Of a stretch of 64,000 bases of DNA, positions 54,022 through 63,773 are shown piece after piece (position 1 is the stretch's first letter; every line of letters begins with the position of its first letter). Under the pieces are notes generated by a model, which searched no databases, had not been told where the DNA came from, and worked only from the letters and a program-made list of their open reading frames with translations. Origin of the DNA: BOKV01 sp049289295 (GTDB lineage Bacteria > Pseudomonadota > Alphaproteobacteria > Rhizobiales > Rhizobiaceae); NCBI GenBank assembly GCA_049289295.1, contig JBATLL010000124.1, positions 144,303-208,302 on the forward strand, given 5' to 3'. Made by a program: the position numbers and the translations under genes.

Positions 54022-54720
54022 TTATCCCAGGCTCACATGGCCGATATCGCCGCGCAGCCGACCCGCATGCATGCCGATCATCCGGTCGACCCTGCCCGAC
54101 AGGAGGGCGACATTCTGCTCTGCAATGACCATCGCCCTGCCAACGGTTGAAATGGAAAACAGCGCTTCGACGACTGCAGCCGAAACTTTCGGCGCGAGAC
54201 CCAGCGAAGGTTCGTCGATCAGGTAGAGCGACGCGTCGGTCATCAGCGCCCGCCCGACCGAAACCATGCGCCGCTCACCACCGGACAAGTTGCCGACCAG
54301 TGCGCCTTCGAGGTTGCGCAGCGGCGGAAAGATGTCCATCACCATGTCGCGGCGGCGCGCACGTTCACGCCACGCTGTCCGTGAATAGGCACCGCAATCG
54401 AGATGCTGGGCCACGCTCAATCCCGGAAAGATCGCGTCTCCCTGTGGTGTCAGGGCAATACCGAGGCGAACGATGGAATGGGTCTTTCGTCCTGCGCCAG
54501 TGGAGCGGCTGCCACCGATTTCCCGGCCCTTGAAACGGATTGAGCCGTTCTGCCAGCCGACAAGGGACATGACCGAGCGCAGCAGTGTGCTCTTGCCGTG
54601 CCCATTGAGGCCGACAAGCCCGATCCGCTCGCCCTCGCGAAGGACGAAGTCGATCTCGTGCAGAACCCGCAACGGGCCGTAACCTGCATTGAGGCGCTGA
54701 ATTGAAAGGACTTCATCCAT
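54022..54720 (-). CDS. Branched-chain amino acid-type ABC transporter ATP-binding protein (LivF-like)
   Basis: 232 residues from the ATG at 54720, which overlaps the LivG-like stop by 8 bp; a start 45 bp upstream is also open but would overlap by more than 50 bp. Walker A GLNGHGKST (variant of GPNGAGKST), signature LSGGERRMVSVGRALM and Walker B YLIDEPSLGLAPK. ATPase partner of the LivG-like protein. Confidence 0.9.
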   Translation of the reverse strand: MDEVLSIQRLNAGYGPLRVLHEIDFVLREGERIGLVGLNGHGKSTLLRSVMSLVGWQNGSIRFKGREIGGSRSTGAGRKTHSIVRLGIALTPQGDAIFPGLSVAQHLDCGAYSRTAWRERARRRDMVMDIFPPLRNLEGALVGNLSGGERRMVSVGRALMTDASLYLIDEPSLGLAPKVSAAVVEALFSISTVGRAMVIAEQNVALLSGRVDRMIGMHAGRLRGDIGHVSLG

Positions 54721-55447
54721 GACCGGCATCCTCGAAATAGGCTGCCTTGACGCGCGGATCGTCAAACACCTCGTTCGGCTTGCCGCTCGCTATGACTTCG
54801 CCCAGATCGAGCACCACGACCCGGTCGGCAATTGCCGTCAGCAGTTCAAGGCGATGCTCGATCAGGATCACGCCAATGCCGAACTCGTCGGCCTGATGGC
54901 GGATGATGATATCAAGCGTATCGATCTCCGAATTGATCAGACCGGAAGCCGGTTCATCAAGCAGCAGCACTTCGGGTTTGCGCATGAACTGGCAGGCAAG
55001 CATCAGCTTGCGCCGGTCGAACGTATCAAGCGCTCCGGCTGGAACATCCCATGGAATGTGAAGATGGGCATGGCGCGCACCCCATTCCGCGTCGAAGCGG
55101 GTCAGATAGGGTTTATAGGCTTCCCGCGCAGCCCGGAACACGTCGCCAACCGTCATCGAGGAAGGGACAATCGGGCTCTGGTAGGTTCGCGCGAGACCGG
55201 CTCGGGCCCGATCGTGTATCGACATCGCCGTGATATCCCTGCCCATCAGGAACACTTGTCCATGGTCAGGCGCATATCGTCCGGTGAATATCTCGAACAG
55301 GGATGTCTTGCCGGCCCCATTGGGGCCGACAAGACCTAGTATTTCCCCCGGTTCCACATGAAGGGAAACTTGCGAGAGGATCGCCCTGCCGCCGAGCGAC
55401 AGCCCGATCCCTTCGCAGGAGAACAAACCACCCTGCATCGTCTCCAT
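54713..55447 (-). CDS. Branched-chain amino acid-type ABC transporter ATP-binding protein (LivG-like)
   Basis: 244 residues with Walker A GPNGAGKTS, FDRRKLMLACQFM in the signature position (the canonical LSGGQ is degenerate, as in some LivG proteins) and Walker B VLLLDEPASGL. It follows the binding protein gene by 21 bp. Energises the second liv-type importer. Confidence 0.9.
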   Translation of the reverse strand: METMQGGLFSCEGIGLSLGGRAILSQVSLHVEPGEILGLVGPNGAGKTSLFEIFTGRYAPDHGQVFLMGRDITAMSIHDRARAGLARTYQSPIVPSSMTVGDVFRAAREAYKPYLTRFDAEWGARHAHLHIPWDVPAGALDTFDRRKLMLACQFMRKPEVLLLDEPASGLINSEIDTLDIIIRHQADEFGIGVILIEHRLELLTAIADRVVVLDLGEVIASGKPNEVFDDPRVKAAYFEDAGHG

Positions 55448-55468
55448 CCCGCGTTCCCAGGTAATGCA

Positions 55469-56728
55469 TTACATCCAGGGTGCCGGACGGAATGCGCTTT
55501 CGTTCATAGGCTTGGGAGCGATGATCCTGTGTTCCCCGTCCTGCACCTGGAAGAACAGGTGGGCCTGCCCTCCCTCCGGATCGGAAGTCATGTTCGGATA
55601 GCTGATCCCGGACTGTGTCTCGGGAAGGAACTTGTAGAACCCGTTGACGCCGCGATACTCGATGGCGCGGATTGCAGCACCCACCGCGTCGAAGTCCGAA
55701 GGATCGGCACCCTGCCAGGCCTGGGCCAGCAAATGTACCGCGTCATAGCCGCCGCCGGTGTAGACCATCCCCATCGTGCCGGGATAGGTATCCCGATACT
55801 TTGCGCGGAAAGCCGCTCCCTTGTCGTCGGCATAGACGCCATAGACCGTACCCCAGATGAAGCCTTCAGCGGCATCCTGGGCCAGATCGAGGAATTCGGG
55901 CTGCGATGGACCATACTGGAGGTAGACCAGCGCCCCTTCGACCGGATCGATGGAGAAGCTCTGGGCAAACGCAGCCAGTTCCGCGGCAACCCAGTGGTCG
56001 ATCATGATCACACCTGCATCCGTTTCCTTCAGCGCAGCGATGATCGGGGACCAGTCCTGCACAGGGAACTGGATGTCGGTAACAGCACCAAGTTCCCACT
56101 CGCCGCTGGAAGCGGCAATGGCGTCCTGCGTGGCCTTCGAGATGACCTGCGTGTAGGCTATCTGTTCCTGAACGATGTGGACCTTGTTGTTTTTCGGGGT
56201 CCATTCGCCGGATGCCTTGAGGTCCGAGCAGAACTTGATAAGACCCGAACCGTACCAGGCTTCTGCGACATCGAGCTGGAAGATGTTGCGATACTTCCCG
56301 GGATCGCTCTTGTAGAGATCAAGCGATGCTTGCTGTGTGTTGCCGTGAATGTATGGCACGCCCGACGCAGCCGCAGTATCCATGGCTGGTTGCGGAATCA
56401 GCACGAAAGCCGACGCAATGGCCTGTACGCCCGATTCCGCCAGGTTCTGAAAGGCCGCGATCGTGCCTTCCGGTGACAGGATGTCGATGTCGACAGCCTT
56501 GGCTTCAAGCATGCGGCCGTTAACGCCGCCAGCAGCATTGATCTCGGCTATTGCCAGTTCAACACCATTTTGCCAGTCCTTGTGATCGGCGATACCGACG
56601 GGACCCGATTGCGCACTGGGCACGCCAATAACGATCGGATCGGCGGCCAGCGCGAAACGTGGCATCATTGCCGCCGTGCCAACGGCAGCGGTTGTCATCA
56701 TGAATTTGCGGCGAGTCTGTTTCAACAT
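55469..56728 (-). CDS. ABC transporter substrate-binding protein (amide/urea type), Tat-exported
   Basis: 419 residues from the ATG preceded by GGGGAGAGGGTAACC. The N-terminus has a twin-arginine signal (TRRKFMMTTAAVGTAAMM, cleavage after ALA), so it is probably exported folded. It belongs to the amide/urea/branched-chain Peripla_BP_6 group (IVIGVPSAQSGPVGIADHKDWQNGVELA). First gene of the operon that carries the dimethylformamidase-like genes, and its promoter has the GntR-type palindrome. Likely binds the amide or amine substrate. Confidence 0.92.
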   Translation of the reverse strand: MLKQTRRKFMMTTAAVGTAAMMPRFALAADPIVIGVPSAQSGPVGIADHKDWQNGVELAIAEINAAGGVNGRMLEAKAVDIDILSPEGTIAAFQNLAESGVQAIASAFVLIPQPAMDTAAASGVPYIHGNTQQASLDLYKSDPGKYRNIFQLDVAEAWYGSGLIKFCSDLKASGEWTPKNNKVHIVQEQIAYTQVISKATQDAIAASSGEWELGAVTDIQFPVQDWSPIIAALKETDAGVIMIDHWVAAELAAFAQSFSIDPVEGALVYLQYGPSQPEFLDLAQDAAEGFIWGTVYGVYADDKGAAFRAKYRDTYPGTMGMVYTGGGYDAVHLLAQAWQGADPSDFDAVGAAIRAIEYRGVNGFYKFLPETQSGISYPNMTSDPEGGQAHLFFQVQDGEHRIIAPKPMNESAFRPAPWM

Positions 56729-56741
56729 GGTTACCCTCTCC

Positions 56742-56761
56742 CCAGAGTGAATACAGTATCC
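56742..56761. promoter_or_regulatory. GntR-type operator, site 5 (dimethylformamidase/importer operon)
   Basis: CCAGAGTGAATACAGTATCC: the right 14 bp (TGAATACAGTATCC) match site 2, while the left arm is degenerate. It lies 14 bp upstream of the substrate-binding protein start, in the gap shared with the divergent kynureninase-like fusion gene. Confidence 0.6.
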
Positions 56762-56960
56762 AAGTGGATCAGATTGTCGCACCGTTTTCCATGATGCAAA
56801 TGCACTATGGCGCGTGATACGCGGCGTATGGATCGCCGCCAACCACGCAGGATCGGATTCTGGCAGCCTTTCGAGAAGGCTTCTGCGCGGCTTTAAAGAG
56901 GTGTGGATTGGCTTCTCGTCGATCTGTGATAGACAGGAAATCCGGCATGGGAGACGGAAC

Positions 56961-58961
56961 ATGAAGACTACCAACACACGCCACGGCGGCTATTTCCTCT
57001 TTCACTCGATTGGCATGTATCCCGGCAAGGAAGAAGACCTTGCCGCCGCCATGGCCGAGTTTGCCGATGTCTGGGCGGCACCAAATGACAAGCAGTGGGG
57101 CTATGTGCTTCGCAAGCGTCAGGACTTCATCGATTACTGGCGCCGCATCCTCAACGTTCCAAAGGGTTCTGCGACCACCTGCGAAAGCGTTACCGATGGC
57201 ATGCACAAGCTGATGCGCTCGCTGCCGCAGGGGCAACTGGCGGGCAAGCGCGTGCTCGTTTCTGCAGACTGTTTTCCTTCCATCCACTTCCTGCTGACGG
57301 GCCTGGCGCCGCTGATGGGCTTCACGCTCCACACCGTGCCGATGAGCGCTGGCAAGTCATGGGTCGAGGCTGAAGATTTCATCGCCCATTGGGGTCGCGA
57401 CGTAGGTCTCGCGCTCCTGACCTGGGTAACGTCCACCGCGTCTGCGCGTGTCGACCTCGCCCCGCTTGTCGCGCATGGCCGCGAAATGGGCTCCATGATC
57501 GGCGTCGACATCACGCAGGCTGCAGGCCTCCTGCCCTTTGACGCGCAGAACCCCAAGGTCGATTTCGTGCTTTCCACAAGTCTCAAATGGATGTGCGGAA
57601 CGCCGGGCGCTGGCATTCTGCACATCGACAAGGACCTGGTTCAGGAACTCGCGCCAGAATCACGCGGCTGGTTTTCCCAGAACAATCCCTTCTCCTGGGA
57701 CCTCGACAAATTCGAGTTCGCCCCCGACATTCGCCGTTTCGACAGCGGAACGCCCGGCTCCGTGGCGGCCGTCGCTTCCCTGCCTGCCCTCGCCTGGCAT
57801 GCAACCCAGGACCATAACGTCATCGCTGCCTGGAACCGCAAACTGTGCGACCGCATCATTGCACGCGCTGATGCGCTTGATCTTCCGCTGCATTCGCCAC
57901 GCAATGTCGAAGGACGCGGCGGATCTGTGATGCTGCGCTTTCCCGACAAGCCCGAGGCGGCAGCCGTCGTTGGTGCCCTGGGGGTGGAAGGCTATTCGGT
58001 CGACTTTCGCGGCCAGTTGGTGCGCCTGTCGCCCGGCAACGTCACCAATGAGGAGGCGATCGACACCGTCTTCGACATCACCCATTCCGTTCTCAACAAG
58101 CGCCGCCTGCGCCTGCAGGGCAAGGGGCTGGCCGCAAGCCAGCCCGCGAAAACACAAATGGACCCGTCCGAAGTGCTGGGGAGGATTGGCGCGGAACTGG
58201 CAAGGGGCTCCGTGCGTGTTGTCGACTGCACCGCGACGCTTGGACCCGATACCCCGATCCTGCGGCTTCCCGAGGATTTTGCGCGCAACACACCCAAGGT
58301 GGAAATCAACAAGATCAGCGAGTATGACGCCGATGGCCCCTTCTTTGCCTGGAACTGGCTCAAGCTGGGCGAACATTCCGGCACGCATTTTGATGCGCCG
58401 CACCACTGGATATCCGGTAAGGATTTCCGCGACGGCTACACTGACACGCTCGACATGCAGCGCATCGTGGCACCTGTCAATGTGATCGACTGTTCAAGGC
58501 AAGCGCGGGACAATCCCGACTACCTTCTGACCGCGGAAGACGTGAAACTCTGGGAATCGAGGCACGGCGATATTGGTCCCGGCGAATGGGTCGTGATGCG
58601 GACCGACTGGGACAAGCGCGCGGATGACGAGGAGCTTTTTCTCAATGAGGACCCGGATCCCTATGAGGACGGCTCGCACAGTCCCGGCCCCAGCACGGAC
58701 TGCATCGACTATCTTCTTGCCAAGGGAATAGTTGGCTGGGGTACGCAGTGCATCGGAACCGACGCGGGCATGGCTGGCAAGTTTTCACCGCCCTACCCCG
58801 CGCACAACTTCCTGCATCGTGACAATTGCTTTGGCCTGGCGTCACTCACCAATCTCGACCAGCTCCCGCCACGCGGCGCAGTGCTCATCGCTGCACCGCT
58901 CAAGATCGCCAATGGCACCGGCTCGCCCATCCGGGCGCTGGCGCTCGTTCCCCAGGACTGA
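56961..58961 (+). CDS. Fusion of kynureninase-like PLP enzyme and kynurenine-formamidase-like cyclase
   Basis: 666 residues from the ATG after GGGAGACGG. Residues 1-385 are a fold-type I PLP enzyme of the class V aminotransferase/kynureninase group, with the Schiff-base Lys209 in STSLKWMCGTPGAG and the aspartate in MIGVDITQAAG. Residues about 405-666 are a cyclase/KynB-like domain with the metal motif HSGTHFDAPH (His472, His476, Asp478, His481). Kynureninase and formamidase act in sequence on N-formylkynurenine, so the fusion could do both, but no tryptophan dioxygenase is encoded here and other N-acyl amines are possible. Divergent from the amide-importer operon. Confidence 0.85.
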   Translation: MKTTNTRHGGYFLFHSIGMYPGKEEDLAAAMAEFADVWAAPNDKQWGYVLRKRQDFIDYWRRILNVPKGSATTCESVTDGMHKLMRSLPQGQLAGKRVLVSADCFPSIHFLLTGLAPLMGFTLHTVPMSAGKSWVEAEDFIAHWGRDVGLALLTWVTSTASARVDLAPLVAHGREMGSMIGVDITQAAGLLPFDAQNPKVDFVLSTSLKWMCGTPGAGILHIDKDLVQELAPESRGWFSQNNPFSWDLDKFEFAPDIRRFDSGTPGSVAAVASLPALAWHATQDHNVIAAWNRKLCDRIIARADALDLPLHSPRNVEGRGGSVMLRFPDKPEAAAVVGALGVEGYSVDFRGQLVRLSPGNVTNEEAIDTVFDITHSVLNKRRLRLQGKGLAASQPAKTQMDPSEVLGRIGAELARGSVRVVDCTATLGPDTPILRLPEDFARNTPKVEINKISEYDADGPFFAWNWLKLGEHSGTHFDAPHHWISGKDFRDGYTDTLDMQRIVAPVNVIDCSRQARDNPDYLLTAEDVKLWESRHGDIGPGEWVVMRTDWDKRADDEELFLNEDPDPYEDGSHSPGPSTDCIDYLLAKGIVGWGTQCIGTDAGMAGKFSPPYPAHNFLHRDNCFGLASLTNLDQLPPRGAVLIAAPLKIANGTGSPIRALALVPQD

Positions 58962-59079
58962 AAGCTGGGCCCCGCATGGCTTGAAGCCACACGGAGTCCG
59001 TGTAAACTATCGTGCATATAGTCCAGGGCAGCAGGTTGACGCTGAAACTTGCCCTCTTCAAACCGGCATCGAGTAGGCA

Positions 59080-59853
59080 ATGGCGAGTATACTGATCTAC
59101 AAGGCTGCCGAAGAAGACTATGACTGGGATTATCATCCCATCCTGCCAAGGGATGAAAACAGCTACGATTGCCAGTGGATCACGCGCAACCCGAAACTCT
59201 CCACGGGACGCTGGACCAGGGTCCATGTCGCAAGCGAACTGAACGGCAAGGATTTCAATCGCCGATTCAAGTTTTTCACTCCCCCGTCAGCGGATGCTGT
59301 CGACCTGTCGGTCTATATGGATGGCAATATCCGGCTTTTGCCCCACTTCTTTCAGGCGGTCGAACCTTTCCTTTTATCGGGCTGTGACTTTGCCATGTTC
59401 CGGCATCCCACCCGCAACAATGTGCTCGAAGAAATCCATGCTTGCGAGAAACACCGGAAATTCGAAAAGGGCGAAATGGAGCGTGCCCTTCAGCGCCATA
59501 GCGATTATCTGGCAACCGGCCTCGATTTCGCGGATCCCATTCACTGGTGCGGACTGATCATGCGCCGCAACACCAATCCCCGGCTGGAAGCCATGTCACA
59601 CTGGTGGGATGAATATATGCAGCACGCAAAGCGTGACCAGATATCCTTCCCCTTTGTCGCCAAGCGCCATGACCTGAAAATTTTCGACTTGTCGGAATTC
59701 TTCGCCCAACGTGACATTCCCGAAGCCCATCTCTATCGTCGCTATCCCCACAGATGGCCCAGGAAATATGGCTGGTTCAGGAAGCGGCGCGAACAGGCTA
59801 AGGTTCGTCTGGATGAGTTTCGCCTGAGGAGGTCCATCAATGGGTATCGGTAA
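59080..59853 (+). CDS. Glycosyltransferase-like protein (DUF616/TOD1-MUCI70 type)
   Basis: 257 residues with YMDGNIRLLPHFFQAVEPFL and FRHPTRNNVLEEI segments, similar to the DUF616 glycosyltransferase-like domain in which a D-x-x-x-type acidic residue and a His-Pro pair are conserved. No signal peptide or membrane segment is apparent. It overlaps the following FkbM gene by 14 bp, so the two probably act on the same glycan. Specific activity unknown. Confidence 0.7.
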   Translation: MASILIYKAAEEDYDWDYHPILPRDENSYDCQWITRNPKLSTGRWTRVHVASELNGKDFNRRFKFFTPPSADAVDLSVYMDGNIRLLPHFFQAVEPFLLSGCDFAMFRHPTRNNVLEEIHACEKHRKFEKGEMERALQRHSDYLATGLDFADPIHWCGLIMRRNTNPRLEAMSHWWDEYMQHAKRDQISFPFVAKRHDLKIFDLSEFFAQRDIPEAHLYRRYPHRWPRKYGWFRKRREQAKVRLDEFRLRRSINGYR

Positions 59854-60643
59854 GAAAGCCCGCCGCTTCATCATGCGTTTCGATGGGAAGGCATTCTGCA
59901 ATCTGATGAACCTGGCAAATGCCTATTCCCGCCAGGAAGCCCGCTTTTCATTCGATCAAGGGAAAGGCCTTTTTGCCTATTACGACAAGGCACGCCCCAA
60001 TGATCGGCTGGCCTTTTCCCACAAGGACCGGGCTTTCGTCTATCAGCGCGGCCCACAGCGCCGCTTCAACACGCTATGGAGCGAATATCTGCTGGCCAGG
60101 GTCCCGTTCGAACCCGGCGATACCGTGATCGATGTCGGAGCGAATATCGGTGAAATCGGTGTTCTTCTGAACAAGAAATTTCCTGCACTGAACTATCTCG
60201 CATACGAACCGTCGCAGGCCGAGTTCCGTTGCCTTGAGGAAAATTGCCCGTTCGGCACGCTACGCAATGTCGGGCTGTGGGACAGCGACGGCGAACTGGA
60301 GTTCTTCGTTGCCGCTGAAACCGCCGATTCCAGCCTGATCAGGCCGTCAAACTTCTCGCAGACCGTCAAGGTGCCGGTTCGCCGCCTCGACAGTGAGGTG
60401 GATGGTCCCGTCAAGCTGCTGAAACTTGAGGCAGAAGGCGCAGAACCTGAGATCGCGCTTGGCATGGGCGAGAAAATCCGCAACGTGCACTACATTGCGG
60501 CCGATGTCGGGTTCGAGCGCGGCGTGAAGCAGGAAAGCACCTTCGCGCCGGTGGTCAATTACCTCACCGGCAAGGGCTTTGAAGTGGTCGATATCGGCTT
60601 TCCCCGCATGACCGTTCTGTTCAGGAACACGGCACTGAAATAA
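59840..60643 (+). CDS. FkbM-family methyltransferase
   Basis: 267 residues from the ATG eight bases after GAGGAGG. The SAM-binding motif VIDVGANIGEIGVLL and the conserved LLKLEAEGAEPEIALG block near the C-terminal part are FkbM hallmarks. FkbM proteins O-methylate sugars or polyketides, often of surface glycans. It overlaps the DUF616-like glycosyltransferase gene, forming a two-gene surface-glycan module between catabolic operons. Confidence 0.9.
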   Translation: MGIGKKARRFIMRFDGKAFCNLMNLANAYSRQEARFSFDQGKGLFAYYDKARPNDRLAFSHKDRAFVYQRGPQRRFNTLWSEYLLARVPFEPGDTVIDVGANIGEIGVLLNKKFPALNYLAYEPSQAEFRCLEENCPFGTLRNVGLWDSDGELEFFVAAETADSSLIRPSNFSQTVKVPVRRLDSEVDGPVKLLKLEAEGAEPEIALGMGEKIRNVHYIAADVGFERGVKQESTFAPVVNYLTGKGFEVVDIGFPRMTVLFRNTALK

Positions 60644-60699
60644 AAGCTGACAGCTGGCGTGGTGGTCCGGGCTTTCGCTGAAAACCCGGACCTCATGGA

Positions 60700-61337
<638 letters not shown>

Positions 61338-61338
<1 letters not shown>

Positions 61339-62042
61339 CAGGCGTCTCCCCTCTTGCGTGTCGTGCGCTGCTCTATCCGTTTCTCATGCTCGCCCTGAAT
61401 GACGCGATGCACATAGATGCCCGGCAGGTGAATGTGGTCAGGATCGATCGAACCGCGCGGAACGATCTCTTCGACTTCCGCCACGCAGATCTTGCCACAC
61501 ATGGCAGCAGGCGGATTGAAGTTTCGCGCTGTCTTGCGGAAGATCAGGTTGCCCGTATCGTCCGCCTTCCAGGCCTTGACGATGGACAGGTCCGCAAAGA
61601 TGCCGCGTTCCAGAATATAGGTCTCGCCGTTGAAGTCCTTGTGTTCCTTGCCCTCGGCAATCACCGTCCCGACCCCCGTCTTGGTGTAGAAGCCCGGTAT
61701 GCCGCTGCCCCCTGCCCGCATCCGCTCGGCAAGCGTGCCCTGCGGATTGAACTCGAGCTCCAGTTCGCCACTCAGATACTGGCGCATGAACTCGGCATTC
61801 TCGCCGACATAGGAGGAAAGCATCTTGCGTATCTGGCGCGTGGCAAGGAGCTTGCCGAGCCCGAACCCATCCACACCGGCATTGTTGGAGGCTATGGTCA
61901 GGTTCTTCACGCCGCTGTCAACCAGTGCATCGATCAGCAGTTCCGGTATGCCGCAAAGGCCAAACCCGCCAGCGGCGATGAACATGCCGTCATGCAGCAG
62001 TCCATCCAGCGCCTGCGTGGCGTTGTCGTAGATTTTTTTCAT
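61338..62042 (-). CDS. 3-oxoacid CoA-transferase subunit A
   Basis: 234 residues of the SCOT/PcaI alpha subunit: GMFIAAGGFGLCGIPELLIDAL, NLTIASNNAGVDGFGLG and SYVGENAEFMRQYLSGELELE. First gene of a two-gene minus-strand operon, divergent from the amidase. It forms an alpha2beta2 CoA-transferase with subunit B. ScoA versus PcaI assignment is open. Confidence 0.92.
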
Positions 62043-62312
62043 GAACGCTATCCTCCAACATTCCGGCCATGGCCAACGCTGCCCCTATCCACAGCGCCCG
62101 CCGTCCCTCGGGTGGCGGCACATGGCACAGGACCAGACCTTTCCCGCAAATACCTTGCCCGCTGGCGCCATGACAATAGGGCACGCTCATTTTGCAGAAG
62201 CAATCCACTTCACCCACCCGCAGGTTTGCATTTGAAAAACGTCATTTGCGCCACCGCGAATTCCAGCTATGGACAGGAAACCGGCATGGGCGATGGCTGA
62301 AAGGTTTGGCAA

Positions 62313-63773
62313 GTGAGCACTGGAATCTCCTCGCAAATGCAGACATTCACCGGACCCGAACTGTGCCGTCTGGAGGCACATGAGGTTGTGGATCTGCTGA
62401 AGCGCAGGGAAGTCACACCAGCCGACCTGATCGATGCTGCCTTCATCCGCATTGCTGCCGTCGAACCGGCGGTCAACGCCATGCCAATCCTGTGCAGGGA
62501 ACGCGCGCAGGCCGCAGCACTTGCGCTGGAAGGTGATGGTGGCGGACATGCGGGCTGGCTAGCCGGGCTTCCAGTGGCGATCAAGGATCTGACCCCGGTA
62601 AAGGACGTGCGCACAACATATGGCACGCCGCAACTGGCGATTTCCGTTGCCAAGACCAGCGATTTCTTTGTCGAGCTTCTCGAGTCTCGCGGCGCTATTA
62701 TCATCGGCAAGACGAATACGCCGGAATTTGGCGCAGGCGGAAACACGTTCAATCCCGTCTTTGGAAAGACCCGCAATCCATGGGATACCCGCCTCAATGC
62801 TGGCGGGTCTTCGGGCGGCGCAGCCGTTTCGCTTGCCACCGGTGAAGTGTGGCTGTCGCAGGGATCGGATCATGGCGGCAGCCTGCGAACACCTGCCGCC
62901 TATAATGGCGTCGTTGGCCTGCGCCCATCGCCGGGCATGGTCGCGGGCGACAGCGGTTCCAGCTTCATCACGGAAGGACAGGATGGCCCGATGGCCCGCT
63001 CGGTGCGCGATTGCGCCCTTTTCTTCGATGCCCTGACCGGATTTGACGCTAGAGTTCCATCATCCTACCCGCCTGTTTCAGGTCCGTACCAGCAGGCTGT
63101 CCTGCGCGCCGATGGCAAGGTGCGTATTGCTTTTGCACCCGACCTTGGCGGACTGGCACCGATCGAAGCGGAGATCGACGCGAAAATGCGCGAGGCGCTA
63201 CGTCTGGTGGAAGGCGGAGGAGCAATGGTCGAGGAAATCTGCCCTGAACTGCCCGCGCTCGAGCGTACCTATCATGTGCTGCGCGGCATGATGTGGGCAA
63301 CGGCATTCCGCCGCGAACCGGAAGAACTGACCCGCCATTTCAAGCAGACGCTGGTGCAGAACATCGCGTTCGGCAATTCCCTGACCATTGGCGACGTTGC
63401 GGATGCCAACCTCGACAGGTCACGGATATATGCCAACATGGTCTCGTTGTTGCAGCATTTCGATGTGCTGGCCTGCCCGAGCGTGGGCAACATGCCGCGT
63501 TCGGTGGATGAGGAATGGGTGAGCGAAATCAATGGCATGCAGCTTTCCGGCTACATGGACTGGCTGCGCTTCGCCTTCCTCGCGACAACCACCGGACTGC
63601 CCGCAATTTCGGTTCCGATAGGCCTTTCGCACGATGGCTTACCGATCGGCCTGCAGCTGATCGGACAGCCGCGCGGCGAGGCAAGGCTCCTGGCCGTGGC
63701 ACGCGCAATCGAAGTTGCCGTCGGCGGCCCATGCACCCCGATAGACCCAGTTGTCCGCCATATTGCGAACTGA
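62313..63773 (+). CDS. Amidase signature (AS) family amidase
   Basis: 486 residues from the GTG at 62313 (nine bases after AAGG; an ATG at 62337 is the alternative). The complete AS catalytic set is present: Lys91 in LPVAIKDLTPVKD, cis-Ser166 in AGGSSGGAAV and Ser190 in GSDHGGSLRTP. It probably hydrolyses an amide or carbamoyl bond. It is divergent from the CoA-transferase operon and not linked by operator sites to the BMC regulon as far as I can see. Confidence 0.9.
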   Translation: MSTGISSQMQTFTGPELCRLEAHEVVDLLKRREVTPADLIDAAFIRIAAVEPAVNAMPILCRERAQAAALALEGDGGGHAGWLAGLPVAIKDLTPVKDVRTTYGTPQLAISVAKTSDFFVELLESRGAIIIGKTNTPEFGAGGNTFNPVFGKTRNPWDTRLNAGGSSGGAAVSLATGEVWLSQGSDHGGSLRTPAAYNGVVGLRPSPGMVAGDSGSSFITEGQDGPMARSVRDCALFFDALTGFDARVPSSYPPVSGPYQQAVLRADGKVRIAFAPDLGGLAPIEAEIDAKMREALRLVEGGGAMVEEICPELPALERTYHVLRGMMWATAFRREPEELTRHFKQTLVQNIAFGNSLTIGDVADANLDRSRIYANMVSLLQHFDVLACPSVGNMPRSVDEEWVSEINGMQLSGYMDWLRFAFLATTTGLPAISVPIGLSHDGLPIGLQLIGQPRGEARLLAVARAIEVAVGGPCTPIDPVVRHIAN

